Source: Saprospiraceae bacterium (GTDB lineage Bacteria; Bacteroidota; Bacteroidia; Chitinophagales; Saprospiraceae). From it: a stretch of 64,000 bases of DNA. The notes beneath the pieces were generated by a model. That model ran no database searches and was not told the origin of the DNA. It worked only from the letters and a program-made list of their open reading frames with translations. Of this stretch, positions 17,403-26,166 are shown piece by piece. Positions within the stretch are counted from its first letter, which is position 1. Each line of letters opens with the position of its first letter. Location: contig JADJNF010000009.1 in the NCBI GenBank assembly GCA_016714445.1, positions 930,001 to 994,000 on the forward strand, in the 5' to 3' direction. A program made the translations under genes and the position numbers.

Positions 17403-18650
17403 ATGAGACGAGTTGTAATTACAGGTATAGGAGCGTTAACACCAATTGGAAACACATATGCTGAATATGTGAACGGATTAAAAAATGGAGTTAGCGGCGC
17501 CGGTCCTATTACCAGATTTGATGCTTCTTTGTTTAAGGTAAAATTTGCGTGTGAGCTTAAAAATTTTAATGTTGAGCAATTTATTCCAAAAAAAGAAGCA
17601 AGAAGACTTGACCCGTTTGCTCAATATGCACTCGTTGTAGCAGATGAAGCCATTCTTATGTCAGGACTGGAACTGGATAAAATAGATCTTGATAGAGCAG
17701 GTGTGGTTTGGGGTACTGGCATTGGTGGATTTGAAACCATAGAGCACGATATTTCAGAAGCTGCATTATGGACAGGTGAACCCAGGTATAGTCCATTTCT
17801 TATACCAAAATTAATTGGAGATATTGCGCCCGGTCATATATCTATAAAGTATGGTTTCCGTGGCATAAACTATGGAACTGTTTCAGCATGTGCATCATCA
17901 ACTCATTCCATCATTGCCTCCTTTGATTATATCAGAATGGGCAGAGCTGACATTATGATTACTGGTGGTTCTGAAGCAGCCATCACAAGAGCCAGTGTAG
18001 GTGGTTTTGGATCTATGAAAGCCATGTCTGAACGAAATGACAGTCCTGAGACAGCCAGCAGACCTTTTGATAAAGACCGGGATGGATTTGTGCTGGGAGA
18101 AGGTGCAGGAGCCTTGGTATTGGAAGAACTTGAGCATGCAAAAAAGAGAGGCGCTACTATATACGCAGAAGTAGTCGGTGCTGGTATGACGGCAGATGCA
18201 TACCATATGACTGCCCCGCATCCCGAAGGTATAGGTGCAAGAAATGTAATGAAACTCGCTATACAAGATGCAGGAATACAACCTGAAGATGTAGATTATG
18301 TAAATGTCCACGGGACGTCTACTCCTCTCGGGGATATTGCCGAAACCAAAGCTATACAATCTGTGTTTGGGGATTCAGCATATAAACTGAATATCAGTAG
18401 TACAAAATCTATGACAGGACATTTGTTGGGTGGAGCAGGAGCTATAGAAGCTATAGCTTGTGTGGCAGCAATTAATGAAAACTTTATACCGCCTACCATT
18501 AATCATTTTACTGATGATCCGGATTTTGATCCGAAGTTGAATTTTACATTTAACCAGCCTCAGGAACGAAAAATAAATTTTGCTTTGAGCAATACATTTG
18601 GATTTGGAGGCCACAATGCATCCTTGATAGTTAAAAGATATACATCATAG
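17403..18650 (+). CDS. fabF: Beta-ketoacyl-ACP synthase II
   Basis: A 415-residue condensing enzyme that elongates acyl-ACP with malonyl-ACP. The active-site cysteine is in VSACASSTH (about residue 164), and the two histidines are in VHGTSTPLGD (about 303) and SMTGHLLGGAGA (about 340), giving the full Cys-His-His triad. The C-terminal NTFGFGGHNASLIVKR is standard. It lies between acpP and rnc, the common Bacteroidota order, and the rnc start is 3 nt after its stop. Confidence 0.97.
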   Translation: MRRVVITGIGALTPIGNTYAEYVNGLKNGVSGAGPITRFDASLFKVKFACELKNFNVEQFIPKKEARRLDPFAQYALVVADEAILMSGLELDKIDLDRAGVVWGTGIGGFETIEHDISEAALWTGEPRYSPFLIPKLIGDIAPGHISIKYGFRGINYGTVSACASSTHSIIASFDYIRMGRADIMITGGSEAAITRASVGGFGSMKAMSERNDSPETASRPFDKDRDGFVLGEGAGALVLEELEHAKKRGATIYAEVVGAGMTADAYHMTAPHPEGIGARNVMKLAIQDAGIQPEDVDYVNVHGTSTPLGDIAETKAIQSVFGDSAYKLNISSTKSMTGHLLGGAGAIEAIACVAAINENFIPPTINHFTDDPDFDPKLNFTFNQPQERKINFALSNTFGFGGHNASLIVKRYTS

Positions 18651-18652
18651 TT

Positions 18653-19381
18653 TTGGACATACTACGTCGATTTTATAATCTCTATCTCTCGGAAGACAAA
18701 GAACTCACCATGAGACTCAAGCCTATTTTAGGCTTTACTCCAGCCAGATTAAGTCTTTTTAAGACTGCTTTTTACCATAAATCCATGACCAATGAAACGC
18801 CGGGAAAGCCAACAAATGAACGATTGGAATACCTGGGGGATGCCATATTATCTACTATCGTTGCTGAATATCTCTTCAAAAAGTATCCCAATAAAGATGA
18901 AGGATTCCTGACGAAAATGAGGTCTAAAATTGTAAAGAGACAAACCCTGAATGAAATAGCTGATAATATGGGATTGGATGTCATCCTCTCTGAATACAGT
19001 TTGGGTAAAATGAGTTCTTCCATGCTTGGGAATGCACTGGAGGCATTGGTAGGCGCTATATATATCGAATTCGGTTATGAAAAAACAAAAAACTATGTGA
19101 TCAGAAATATACTGATGAGATATCTGGATATGAATGATCTGGAAATTCGTGATGACAATCACAAATCACAGCTTCTTGAGTGGTGTCAAAAGAATGGGAA
19201 AGAAATTAATTTTACAACACTGGCTAAATTTAAGCTCGATAAACGTGATTGTTTCAAAGTAGCTGTGGTTATCGACGGACAGGAAATATCTACCGCTGAA
19301 GATTTTAATAAAAAATCTGCAGAACAAACCGCTTCCAGTAAAGCCATAGAGATATTAAATATTCAGCATTCAATCGCATAA
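18653..19381 (+). CDS. rnc: Ribonuclease III
   Basis: A 242-residue double-strand-specific RNase for rRNA processing and RNA turnover. The catalytic signature ERLEYLGDAIL lies near residues 62-72, with a second acidic site in ALEALVGAIYIE near 128. A C-terminal dsRNA-binding domain (about 165-238) ends SAEQTASSKAIEIL. The start is most likely the TTG at 18653, because FYNLYLSEDKEL just after it resembles the usual N-terminus of Bacteroidota RNase III; the next ATG, at 18710, would remove it. It lies 3 nt after fabF, implying translational coupling. Confidence 0.95.
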   Translation: MDILRRFYNLYLSEDKELTMRLKPILGFTPARLSLFKTAFYHKSMTNETPGKPTNERLEYLGDAILSTIVAEYLFKKYPNKDEGFLTKMRSKIVKRQTLNEIADNMGLDVILSEYSLGKMSSSMLGNALEALVGAIYIEFGYEKTKNYVIRNILMRYLDMNDLEIRDDNHKSQLLEWCQKNGKEINFTTLAKFKLDKRDCFKVAVVIDGQEISTAEDFNKKSAEQTASSKAIEILNIQHSIA

Positions 19382-19389
19382 AGTAACCT

Positions 19390-20592
19390 ATGGATTCACT
19401 TACTCAGATCATACTTGGCGCTGCTGTTGCAGAAGCTGCTTTGGGTAAAAAAGTAGGTAACAGAGCGATGGTATGGGGAGCCATTGCCGGCACTATTCCG
19501 GATTTGGATGTCATTGCCAATGGATTTATGTCTCCTGTAGATGCTCTGGCATTTCATCGGGGACCAACACATTCATTTCTATTCAGTATCATTGTTGCTG
19601 TACTTTTGTCTTATTCTGTACATTGGATGTATAATAGATTATTCCATAAATGGTTTGGCATTATTGGCTGGGGTATTCTTTCAGCTGCAGCAGGACTGGG
19701 TATTATTTTTTCTACAGGTCCAACAATTGGAAATACCATATCCGGCATAATTATTATAGCTGGTTCAGGTTTTTTAGTTTATAAAAGATATACCCGAAGC
19801 AGCTATACAACACCCGATGCAGGAGTATACCAATGGATGTGGATGTTTTTTCTGGCCTTGATAACACACCCTATTCTGGATTGTTTTACCACCTATGGGA
19901 CACAGTTTTTACTTCCATTTTCAAGCGAACGTATAGCATTCAATAATATTGCAGTAGCCGACCCATTATATACGGTACCTTTTCTTTTATGTCTATTGAC
20001 AGCCATGTTTTATAAAAAGACAAACCCAATGCGGGCCGTCTGGAATAACAGAGGGTTGATCATCAGTTCTTTGTATATGATCTTTACCATTTTTAACAAA
20101 ACCAGAGTAAATACAATTTTTGAAAATTCTCTAAGCAAAGAACAAATTACAGCTTCCAGATATATGACTACACCTACTATACTTAATAATGTCCTTTGGA
20201 GTGGTATAGCAGAGACAGACAGTGCATACTACTATGGTATGTATTCATTTTTTGATAAAGACAAAATATTTAAACTACACAGAATTGATAAAAATCGTTT
20301 AGAATTTCAATCCGGGTTGGAAAATGACCCTACCCTCAAAACGCTAAGATGGTTTAGCGATGATTATTTTGTATTAAAAAGAAAAAATACTGATACTATA
20401 GAATATTTTGACCTTAGATTTGGAACATTCAGGATGAAAGCTTCGGATCCTGATGAGTTTGTGTTCAAATTTAACATAAGTGAAGAGCCTACAGGAACTT
20501 ATAATCTTATAGACCAGGGAGCCAGACCCCGAGATGCAAATTTTTCAGAAGCATTTTCCGCGCTTTGGGACAGAATGATGGGAAGAATCTGA
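19390..20592 (+). CDS. YdjM/YbcI-type membrane-bound metal-dependent hydrolase
   Basis: A 400-residue multi-pass inner-membrane protein of the DUF457/LexA-regulated YdjM type. Conserved polar motifs are GTIPDLDVIAN (about residues 34-44), the metal-site-like HRGPTHSF (about 55-62) and HPILDCFTTYGTQ near 162-174. About five to six hydrophobic helices occupy the first 240 residues, followed by a soluble C-terminal domain. The substrate is unknown. It begins 8 nt after rnc, so it is probably in the same transcript. The family is confident; enzymatic activity is inferred only from the family name. Confidence 0.85.
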   Translation: MDSLTQIILGAAVAEAALGKKVGNRAMVWGAIAGTIPDLDVIANGFMSPVDALAFHRGPTHSFLFSIIVAVLLSYSVHWMYNRLFHKWFGIIGWGILSAAAGLGIIFSTGPTIGNTISGIIIIAGSGFLVYKRYTRSSYTTPDAGVYQWMWMFFLALITHPILDCFTTYGTQFLLPFSSERIAFNNIAVADPLYTVPFLLCLLTAMFYKKTNPMRAVWNNRGLIISSLYMIFTIFNKTRVNTIFENSLSKEQITASRYMTTPTILNNVLWSGIAETDSAYYYGMYSFFDKDKIFKLHRIDKNRLEFQSGLENDPTLKTLRWFSDDYFVLKRKNTDTIEYFDLRFGTFRMKASDPDEFVFKFNISEEPTGTYNLIDQGARPRDANFSEAFSALWDRMMGRI

Positions 20593-20691
20593 TATTTCCG
20601 GTATTAAAATATTTGGTCAGACTGACAATTTATTTACCTTTATGAGTATATAGTTTTGTCAATAGTTTTACCAAAAGTATTTTAAATAATA

Positions 20692-21339
20692 GTGAGATTC
20701 CTGTCTTTAATAGTATTTTCTTTTTTTGCATTTCAAACTGAATCCAATGCTCAGAAAGTATTACAGGATTTTACATCAAATGATGTCCAGGAATACCTTT
20801 TGCCGGAAGAAAATAAGGTAGTATTTAATCAGAATATTGAGTTAAAATGGCATGGTAACCTACTTTCCAAATCCTACAATCTCCAGGTAGCCACGGATAA
20901 AAATTTTGAGCAAAAGATATTGGATACATTTACTGAAAAGCAATTTTGTGTAATCAAAAAACTTGCCCGACACAAAAATTATTTCTGGCGCATTGTCCAT
21001 GATTTTAAGAATATAAACAATAACTACAAAAATACAGAATACAGCTTTTTTAAAACCACTTCTATCCATATGGATGAGTCCCGAAAAAATACGGATGTGT
21101 CTCTTATTCCATCCTGGATAGACAATAAAGAATTAATTTATATTGATAATCCCGAAAAACTTGAATACGCGGTAACGGTGATCAGCCTGGAAGAAAAGTG
21201 CAAAAAATTTTCAAGAAAAACGAACACTGAAAAACAAAGTATTCTAACACAAGATTGGCCCAGGGGAAGATATATTGTTGATCTAAAAATAGGTGATAGG
21301 TCAAATCAAGTCACAGAAATAACACTTACCCAAAATTAG
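20692..21339 (+). CDS. Secreted protein with fibronectin-III-like region
   Basis: A 215-residue protein with an N-terminal signal peptide (RFLSLIVFSFFAFQTESNA) and GTG as the only sensible start. Residues 35-125 resemble a fibronectin type III-like sandwich: IELKWHGNLLSKSYNLQVATD and NYFWRIVHDF recall the repeated fold of Bacteroidota surface proteins. No lipobox cysteine and no type IX sorting domain is seen, so it is probably periplasmic. It sits 4 nt before the Cys-cluster gene. The function is unknown. Confidence 0.68.
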   Translation: MRFLSLIVFSFFAFQTESNAQKVLQDFTSNDVQEYLLPEENKVVFNQNIELKWHGNLLSKSYNLQVATDKNFEQKILDTFTEKQFCVIKKLARHKNYFWRIVHDFKNINNNYKNTEYSFFKTTSIHMDESRKNTDVSLIPSWIDNKELIYIDNPEKLEYAVTVISLEEKCKKFSRKTNTEKQSILTQDWPRGRYIVDLKIGDRSNQVTEITLTQN

Positions 21340-21343
21340 TGAT

Positions 21344-21841
21344 ATGAAAACCAATCTTATATCTCTGCTTGATAACGCAAAACTAAATAAAAAGGAAAAT
21401 GACCTTTATTTGCGTGGTTTGAGAAATCATAAGGAAGAACATATATTTACTGAGATCAAAAAAATACATCAGGAGGTATTTACTAAAATCGATTGTATAG
21501 AATGTGCAAATTGCTGTAAAACCATTCCGGCTTTGGTCACCAACTCAGATATAAAAAGGATAGCCTCTGTGCTGAATATCTCAGCAAAACAATTTTTAAG
21601 GAAATATGTGCTTGAGGACATCAATGGGGAAATGACCCTTAACGTAGTGCCATGCAGATTTCTTAATGAAGATAACACCTGCTCCATATATGAAGTCAGA
21701 CCTGAAGCATGCAGAAGGTTTCCTCATACAGACGAAAAAGAATATCCTCGCCGTACATCATTAAATCTGGCCAATACTCTGGTTTGCCCGGCAGCAGTAC
21801 AGGTATTGCAACAGCTAAAAAATGTAATTCCATTGGTATGA
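21344..21841 (+). CDS. YkgJ-family cysteine-cluster protein
   Basis: A 165-residue soluble protein with the YkgJ/UPF0153 arrangement of cysteines. CIECANCCK lies at about residues 46-54, CRFLNEDNTCSIYEVRPEACRRFP at about 104-127, and a last cysteine in LVCPA near 147. The family is predicted to hold zinc or an iron-sulfur centre; no reaction is established. Its stop overlaps the ATG of the next gene in ATGA, so the two are translationally coupled. The role is open. Confidence 0.86.
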   Translation: MKTNLISLLDNAKLNKKENDLYLRGLRNHKEEHIFTEIKKIHQEVFTKIDCIECANCCKTIPALVTNSDIKRIASVLNISAKQFLRKYVLEDINGEMTLNVVPCRFLNEDNTCSIYEVRPEACRRFPHTDEKEYPRRTSLNLANTLVCPAAVQVLQQLKNVIPLV

Positions 21842-22428
21842 TTTATGAGTTTAACGGATATATTCCCGTAGTGGATGAATCAGCTTTTGTCCACCCTCAA
21901 GCTACAGTCACGGGGAATGTGATCATAGGAAAAAATGTATATATCGGACCGGGCGCAGCCATAAGAGGAGATTGGGGAGCTATCATTATCCATGATGGGT
22001 GCAATGTTCAGGAGAACTGTACAATACATATGTTTCCGGGAAAAACCGTTATCTTGTATGAATCTGCACATATTGGCCACGGTGCGATTATACACGGTGC
22101 TACCATCGGTCGAAATGTTTTGGTAGGCATGAATAGTGTAATTATGGACGAAGCCGAAATTGGCGATGAATGTGTCATAGGTGCACTTACTTTTGTCAAA
22201 GCAGGTGAATCATTCCCAGCCAGAAGTCTGATAGTCGGCAATCCTGCAAGGATCATAAAAGAAGTCAGCGACGAAATGATAGCTTGGAAAACGGAAGGAA
22301 CAGCGCTATATCAGCAACTGCCGAAAGATTGTCAAGAGACACTAAAGCTATGTCAGCCACTTCGAAGTATTCCGTCTGACCGACCCAGACAGCAGGAAAT
22401 GTATCGTTTTTTTGGAAAACGGCAATAA
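21838..22428 (+). CDS. Gamma-carbonic-anhydrase-like hexapeptide protein (PaaY/CaiE type)
   Basis: A 196-residue left-handed beta-helix protein. Hexapeptide repeats run through about residues 20-150 (VIIGKNVYIGPGAAIRGDWG, VLVGMNSVIM). Histidines in IHMFPGK and HIGHGAIIHG match the zinc ligands of gamma-class carbonic anhydrases and of PaaY thioesterase-like proteins. It could be a carbonic anhydrase, a CoA thioesterase or an acyltransferase-like protein; no phenylacetate genes are nearby. The ATG at 21838 is chosen over longer frames because it overlaps the upstream stop (ATGA) and begins at the family's usual N-terminus. Confidence 0.85.
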   Translation: MIYEFNGYIPVVDESAFVHPQATVTGNVIIGKNVYIGPGAAIRGDWGAIIIHDGCNVQENCTIHMFPGKTVILYESAHIGHGAIIHGATIGRNVLVGMNSVIMDEAEIGDECVIGALTFVKAGESFPARSLIVGNPARIIKEVSDEMIAWKTEGTALYQQLPKDCQETLKLCQPLRSIPSDRPRQQEMYRFFGKRQ

Positions 22429-22534
22429 AACCTGAGTAGTTCAAGTTTGGATATCAAAGTTTTGACCGTGGTTTGAGATAAAAAATGATGACAAAATCTT
22501 GATAAATATGTCGATAAAACAACCTTTTACATTT

Positions 22535-22560
22535 CATTTACATCCTTTTACATGTAAATG
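22535..22560. promoter_or_regulatory. Short inverted repeat upstream of the beta-propeller gene
   Basis: CATTTACAT at 22535-22543 and its exact complement ATGTAAATG at 22552-22560, with an 8-nt loop, 62 nt upstream of the next start. It could be an operator for the co-encoded winged-helix regulator; this is positional inference only. Confidence 0.35.
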
Positions 22561-22622
22561 TCCATATCAAATCTTACTGAACCTATCTTTGTACCATTGT
22601 TACACCCTTTAATTTTAAAGAT

Positions 22623-23648
22623 ATGTTTTATCAAATTTTTATTTTCCTGGCTATTTTTAATTCAGCTTTTAATCTACATCCAAATCCGGAAAAAACGCTC
22701 CCAAAAACGAACAATATCATTTTTAAAACATCAGATGGAGGCACTACCTGGGATGATGTCAGTGCCGGTTTACCTCAAAAATTTGATGCCTGGTCTATAT
22801 TTGCCAGTAAAGATGAAGTATTATTGGGGTATGAAAAAGGTATTTTTAGTGCCAGCACTTTTTCATCGACTCTTCAGTGGCAAAAAGAAATATATCTTAA
22901 GGAAAGCGTTAGTGTTATAATTCCCGGTCAGTCAGGACCATATGCAGGGAGCTATAATGAAAGATTTTTTCAAAAAATGTCAGGTACTGGTGTATGGATA
23001 CCTGTATATACTTCACTTCACGGAAAAACTGTCAGGACTATTTTTGAAGCCAAAAACGGACATGTATTTGTGGGTTGTGAAAATGGGATATTGAAATCAA
23101 CAGATAAAGGCAAAACATGGCAAATGGTATTTGAAGATGGTATGGTAACGAGTTTTCTTGAGAAAGATAATGTGTTGCTTGCCGGGAGTTCAAAAGGTAT
23201 TATCAGATCAATCGATGATGGTAAATTATGGGTGCCAGTGCTTACAGAAGACGGACCGACCTACAGCATAAAAATAATTGATGACCAGTTGATTGCGATC
23301 TCATTTGGAACACGTTCACAAAAAGATATTGACGAAAATACGAATACTGAATCAAATACAATTCGTCGATCAGATGATAAAGGCAAGACCTGGAAAACAA
23401 CATATAAAAATCTTTCCCCATTCCATTATATGTACAAAATGGAAGACAAACAATCTCCAATTCGGATAATAAATGATATTGAAGCAACAGATAAATACAT
23501 TTTTTGCAGTATTGAAAAAGGCGTATTCCGATCTGATGACCATGGTAAAAGCTGGGAACTTGTACTTCCATGTGCAGAAAATACTTTATTTGATCTGGCT
23601 GTTTCTGGTAATGTGGTCTATGCTGTAAAAGTATTTAGAGGATGTTGA
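22623..23648 (+). CDS. Exported sialidase-like beta-propeller (Asp-box/BNR repeats)
   Basis: A 341-residue protein with a signal peptide (MFYQIFIFLAIFNSAF). At least five Asp-box-like motifs are spaced along the chain: SDGGTTW (about 40), STDKGKTW (about 158), SIDDGKLW (about 198), SDDKGKTW (about 252) and SDDHGKSW (about 306). These mark a six- or seven-bladed propeller of the sortilin/BNR type. No sialidase active-site arginine triad is evident, so a binding or sensing role is more likely than glycosidase activity. The membrane-anchored winged-helix regulator starts 24 nt downstream, suggesting a functional pair. Confidence 0.82.
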   Translation: MFYQIFIFLAIFNSAFNLHPNPEKTLPKTNNIIFKTSDGGTTWDDVSAGLPQKFDAWSIFASKDEVLLGYEKGIFSASTFSSTLQWQKEIYLKESVSVIIPGQSGPYAGSYNERFFQKMSGTGVWIPVYTSLHGKTVRTIFEAKNGHVFVGCENGILKSTDKGKTWQMVFEDGMVTSFLEKDNVLLAGSSKGIIRSIDDGKLWVPVLTEDGPTYSIKIIDDQLIAISFGTRSQKDIDENTNTESNTIRRSDDKGKTWKTTYKNLSPFHYMYKMEDKQSPIRIINDIEATDKYIFCSIEKGVFRSDDHGKSWELVLPCAENTLFDLAVSGNVVYAVKVFRGC

Positions 23649-23671
23649 TAAAAAGATGCTATTTTTGCTGA

Positions 23672-24559
23672 ATGTTATTTAATCTATTGCATATTAATCA
23701 TAAGCTTACGATTCCTGTCATGTGCATGTTAATGTCATTAACACTATTGTCAGGGACAATAAAAGCAACTGAATCCCTTCCTTCAGAAAAAATAAATCTT
23801 GCTTTGCGCCGGACAGCTGATGGTTTGCTGCGGCTGGCAGGAGATAGTACGAGTCGGATTCCAGCTATAGTACAGACCGGAGCCGAAACCTGGGAAGTAA
23901 GGATCGAACAGTCATTCAGCTATGACCAACTTCCGATATTGCTACAGGAGTCTTTTGACCTTCATGGAATCCGACAACCTTATGATGTCACTGTCAAAAC
24001 ATGCGATGATGGTACGATTGATTTGGGATACAATTATCTGGATTTCAAAAACAACAATACGGTAGCATGCCGCGGTAGAGATATGCCCTTGGGATGTCAT
24101 TATATTGAAGTTACTTTTATAATCAGTAGTCTGGAAAGTAAACTTTGGGCTCAGAATGGATGGATCATTTTAATCATTTTTGGAGGATTAGCAGGGTTTT
24201 ATTTTCTCAGAAAGAAGAAAACACCACCGGAGTCTCCATCCAATGATGAATCAGACTGGATTGAATTTGGAAACTCACGTTTAGATGTATCCAATCAAAT
24301 TCTTTTATGCGGTGGACATCGCCAGACACTGACTTTCAGAGAAGCGAAATTGCTAAAACTATTTGCTACCCACTGCGGTCAATTGCTGGAAAGGGATTTT
24401 ATTATTCAGCAAGTTTGGGCGGATGAAGGTGTGTTGGTAGGTAGAAGTGTAGACGTCTTTGTATCGAGATTGCGCAAAAAAATATCGAATGATCCTTCTG
24501 TGGGACTTTCAGTAGTTCACGGAGTCGGATATCGTTTGGAAGAACTGAAGCTGGTATAA
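23672..24559 (+). CDS. Membrane-anchored winged-helix transcription regulator
   Basis: A 295-residue protein with an unusual layout: a hydrophobic N-terminal signal or anchor (about residues 10-35), a periplasmic domain (about 36-160), a transmembrane helix (WIILIIFGGLAGFYFL, about 170-185), then a cytoplasmic OmpR/PhoB-type winged helix at the C-terminus (about 200-292). The DNA-binding domain has LTFREAKLLKLFATH, the recognition helix region VGRSVDVFVSRLRKKI and the wing VHGVGYRLEEL. There is no receiver domain, so signal transfer would be direct from periplasm to DNA, by the ToxR/CadC principle with reversed order. The adjacent exported propeller gene is a plausible partner. The target is unknown. 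Confidence 0.85.
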   Translation: MLFNLLHINHKLTIPVMCMLMSLTLLSGTIKATESLPSEKINLALRRTADGLLRLAGDSTSRIPAIVQTGAETWEVRIEQSFSYDQLPILLQESFDLHGIRQPYDVTVKTCDDGTIDLGYNYLDFKNNNTVACRGRDMPLGCHYIEVTFIISSLESKLWAQNGWIILIIFGGLAGFYFLRKKKTPPESPSNDESDWIEFGNSRLDVSNQILLCGGHRQTLTFREAKLLKLFATHCGQLLERDFIIQQVWADEGVLVGRSVDVFVSRLRKKISNDPSVGLSVVHGVGYRLEELKLV

Positions 24560-24604
24560 AAAGTATTGCTTTCTATTCGTGCATGTAGCAGATGTTTAAT
24601 TTAT

Positions 24605-24686
24605 CTGCAAGACTCTCAGGTTCACAAAAAAAATGTTTAACTATTCTTTAGAATTTGTGACCCTTAGTGTTTTTGTGCTTTTGCAG
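24605..24686. repeat. Dispersed imperfect palindrome, CACAAAG type (copy 2)
   Basis: The ends CTGCAA and TTGCAG close an imperfect foldback: left arm CTGCAAGACTCTCAGGTTCA against the complement of the right arm, CTGCAAAAGCACAAAAACAC. The right arm shares CTTAGTGTTTTTGTG with copy 1 at 7779-7872 and resembles copy 3 at 32776-32868. It lies between two converging genes. Confidence 0.6.
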
Positions 24687-24737
24687 AAAAAATGTACTCC
24701 TCGGGACTGAATCATCCTTTCTTTTTTTGAAATATGA

Positions 24738-25646
24738 CTATTTGCTCAAAATAGCCAATATTTCTTTCCTGATAGTCGGGGAGCCATAATAGTAACGATG
24801 GAATGTCAGCTTGCCGGCAAAACTTTCATCATCCTTTATATCTGTTGCATTTCGCACCACTAATATAGAATCCAAAGTCTCAGGCAATGGCAAATCGGGG
24901 CCCACAATACCCAATCGCTGATGAGACTTCAGTGCATTGGCCATTTGAAGTGTTCTGTCAGACAGATTATGATAGATATATACTTTTCCTACAGATTTTT
25001 CTAAACCTGAAAATCCACTACAGAAAATATTGCTCTCCAGGTCAGCTGCAAACATGATTGAATTGTTGATGTATACATCGGGCCTCTTTTTCACCCAATT
25101 TTCAAATATACCTTCCCATACTCTATTTCCCATGGAGTGGGTGATAAAAGTAACCGGCGCTTCAGGATGTATAGCTTTCAAATAGGTATATATTGAATCC
25201 AGTTGATTTACAAAATTTTTCCCTTTTTCATAGGCATTTTTAACTGCTGTATCATAAGGCAAAACAGATTTCCATTGCAGGGATACCGCCATTCCATAGT
25301 GATGTTCTTTCTGATTAAAAATATCATTTTGAATGACATATCCGCTCTGTTGTACAAAGTATTTGTTGTCCCCCTGATAACCATGAATATATACGATGAG
25401 TCCATTTTTTGCTGGCAAAAGTTGATCTATACTTTTTTTGATGTCCTGCATCCAAAGCGAATCGGCCATTTTTGATTGAGATTTAACCAGTTTTTTGTCT
25501 TCTATAGACATTTTTCCAAACTCATACTTCTTTTCTTCAGGATTATTGCCTGCATCATACATGTAATAATGCTGAAAACCGGTCTGAGATGCCATAATAA
25601 TATAGAGATGCAAAAAAATAAAAGTCAGAGAAATATAAGATTTCAT
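24738..25646 (-). CDS. Exported alpha/beta-hydrolase (DUF900-like)
   Basis: A 302-residue protein with an N-terminal signal peptide (SYISLTFIFLHLYIIMASQ). It has the alpha/beta-hydrolase layout of the DUF900 esterase-like group: oxyanion-hole region IVYIHGYQGDN (about residues 88-98), nucleophile elbow FITHSMGNRVWEG (serine about 169), and a later Asp/His region (YHNLSDRTLQMA, then a C-terminal HRYYYGSP). The elbow reads T-H-S-M-G rather than the classical G-x-S-x-G. The substrate is unknown. Its ATG overlaps the stop of the upstream DUF1801 gene by 4 nt, so the two are coupled. Confidence 0.82.
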   Translation of the reverse strand: MKSYISLTFIFLHLYIIMASQTGFQHYYMYDAGNNPEEKKYEFGKMSIEDKKLVKSQSKMADSLWMQDIKKSIDQLLPAKNGLIVYIHGYQGDNKYFVQQSGYVIQNDIFNQKEHHYGMAVSLQWKSVLPYDTAVKNAYEKGKNFVNQLDSIYTYLKAIHPEAPVTFITHSMGNRVWEGIFENWVKKRPDVYINNSIMFAADLESNIFCSGFSGLEKSVGKVYIYHNLSDRTLQMANALKSHQRLGIVGPDLPLPETLDSILVVRNATDIKDDESFAGKLTFHRYYYGSPTIRKEILAILSK

Positions 25647-26104
25647 TTAGATCTGAACGCTTTTTCATATAATGAAATCCAGTCAACAGGTGTCATTTTT
25701 GCTGCCAGTTCTCCGATAAGATCGGAAGGTATTTTATCCGGATTTTTATAACGAATACAACTTTTACCCATGTCTAATTTGCCGGAAACTCTTCTTTGGT
25801 GTTCTTCTGAAAACCAATTCAATAGACCCTGATCTGCATATATACCCATATGATAAACAGCAACAAAGTTCTTTTGAGCTGCTATACTGATAAAAGGAAG
25901 TGGCAGTTTTGGATCACAATGGTATCCGGCAGGATATAAGCTATGAGGCACATAAAAAGTAATCATGTTGTACAAAATACCTTCTTCAAAACCACCTGGT
26001 ATATTATTTCTGATCATATTTCTCAGCTTGATGACAGCAGCTTGTTTTTGAGTGTCTTCTATCTTTTCAATATAATCGTCTGGACTATTGGCTTGTATGG
26101 TCAT
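25643..26104 (-). CDS. DUF1801 (YdhG-like) protein
   Basis: A 153-residue cytoplasmic protein matching the DUF1801/YdhG pattern: an N-terminal helix SPDDYIEKIEDTQKQAAVIKL, a central LPFISIAAQKNFVAVYHMG strand pair (about residues 70-88) and the C-terminal LDMGKSCIRYKNPDKIP motif (about 110-126). Members are small YdhG-fold proteins of unclear role. The gene overlaps the downstream hydrolase by 4 nt. Confidence 0.87.
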   Translation of the reverse strand: MTIQANSPDDYIEKIEDTQKQAAVIKLRNMIRNNIPGGFEEGILYNMITFYVPHSLYPAGYHCDPKLPLPFISIAAQKNFVAVYHMGIYADQGLLNWFSEEHQRRVSGKLDMGKSCIRYKNPDKIPSDLIGELAAKMTPVDWISLYEKAFRSK

Positions 26105-26166
26105 GGTATTGGATATGATTTATTTATAAAATATTACACAAAATAATTTCAATGGCTTGATCTACC

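Noticed and set aside
22558..22920. 120-residue plus-strand frame overlapping the beta-propeller gene
   Set aside because: It is a shifted frame of the propeller gene, which has clear signal peptide and Asp-box motifs.
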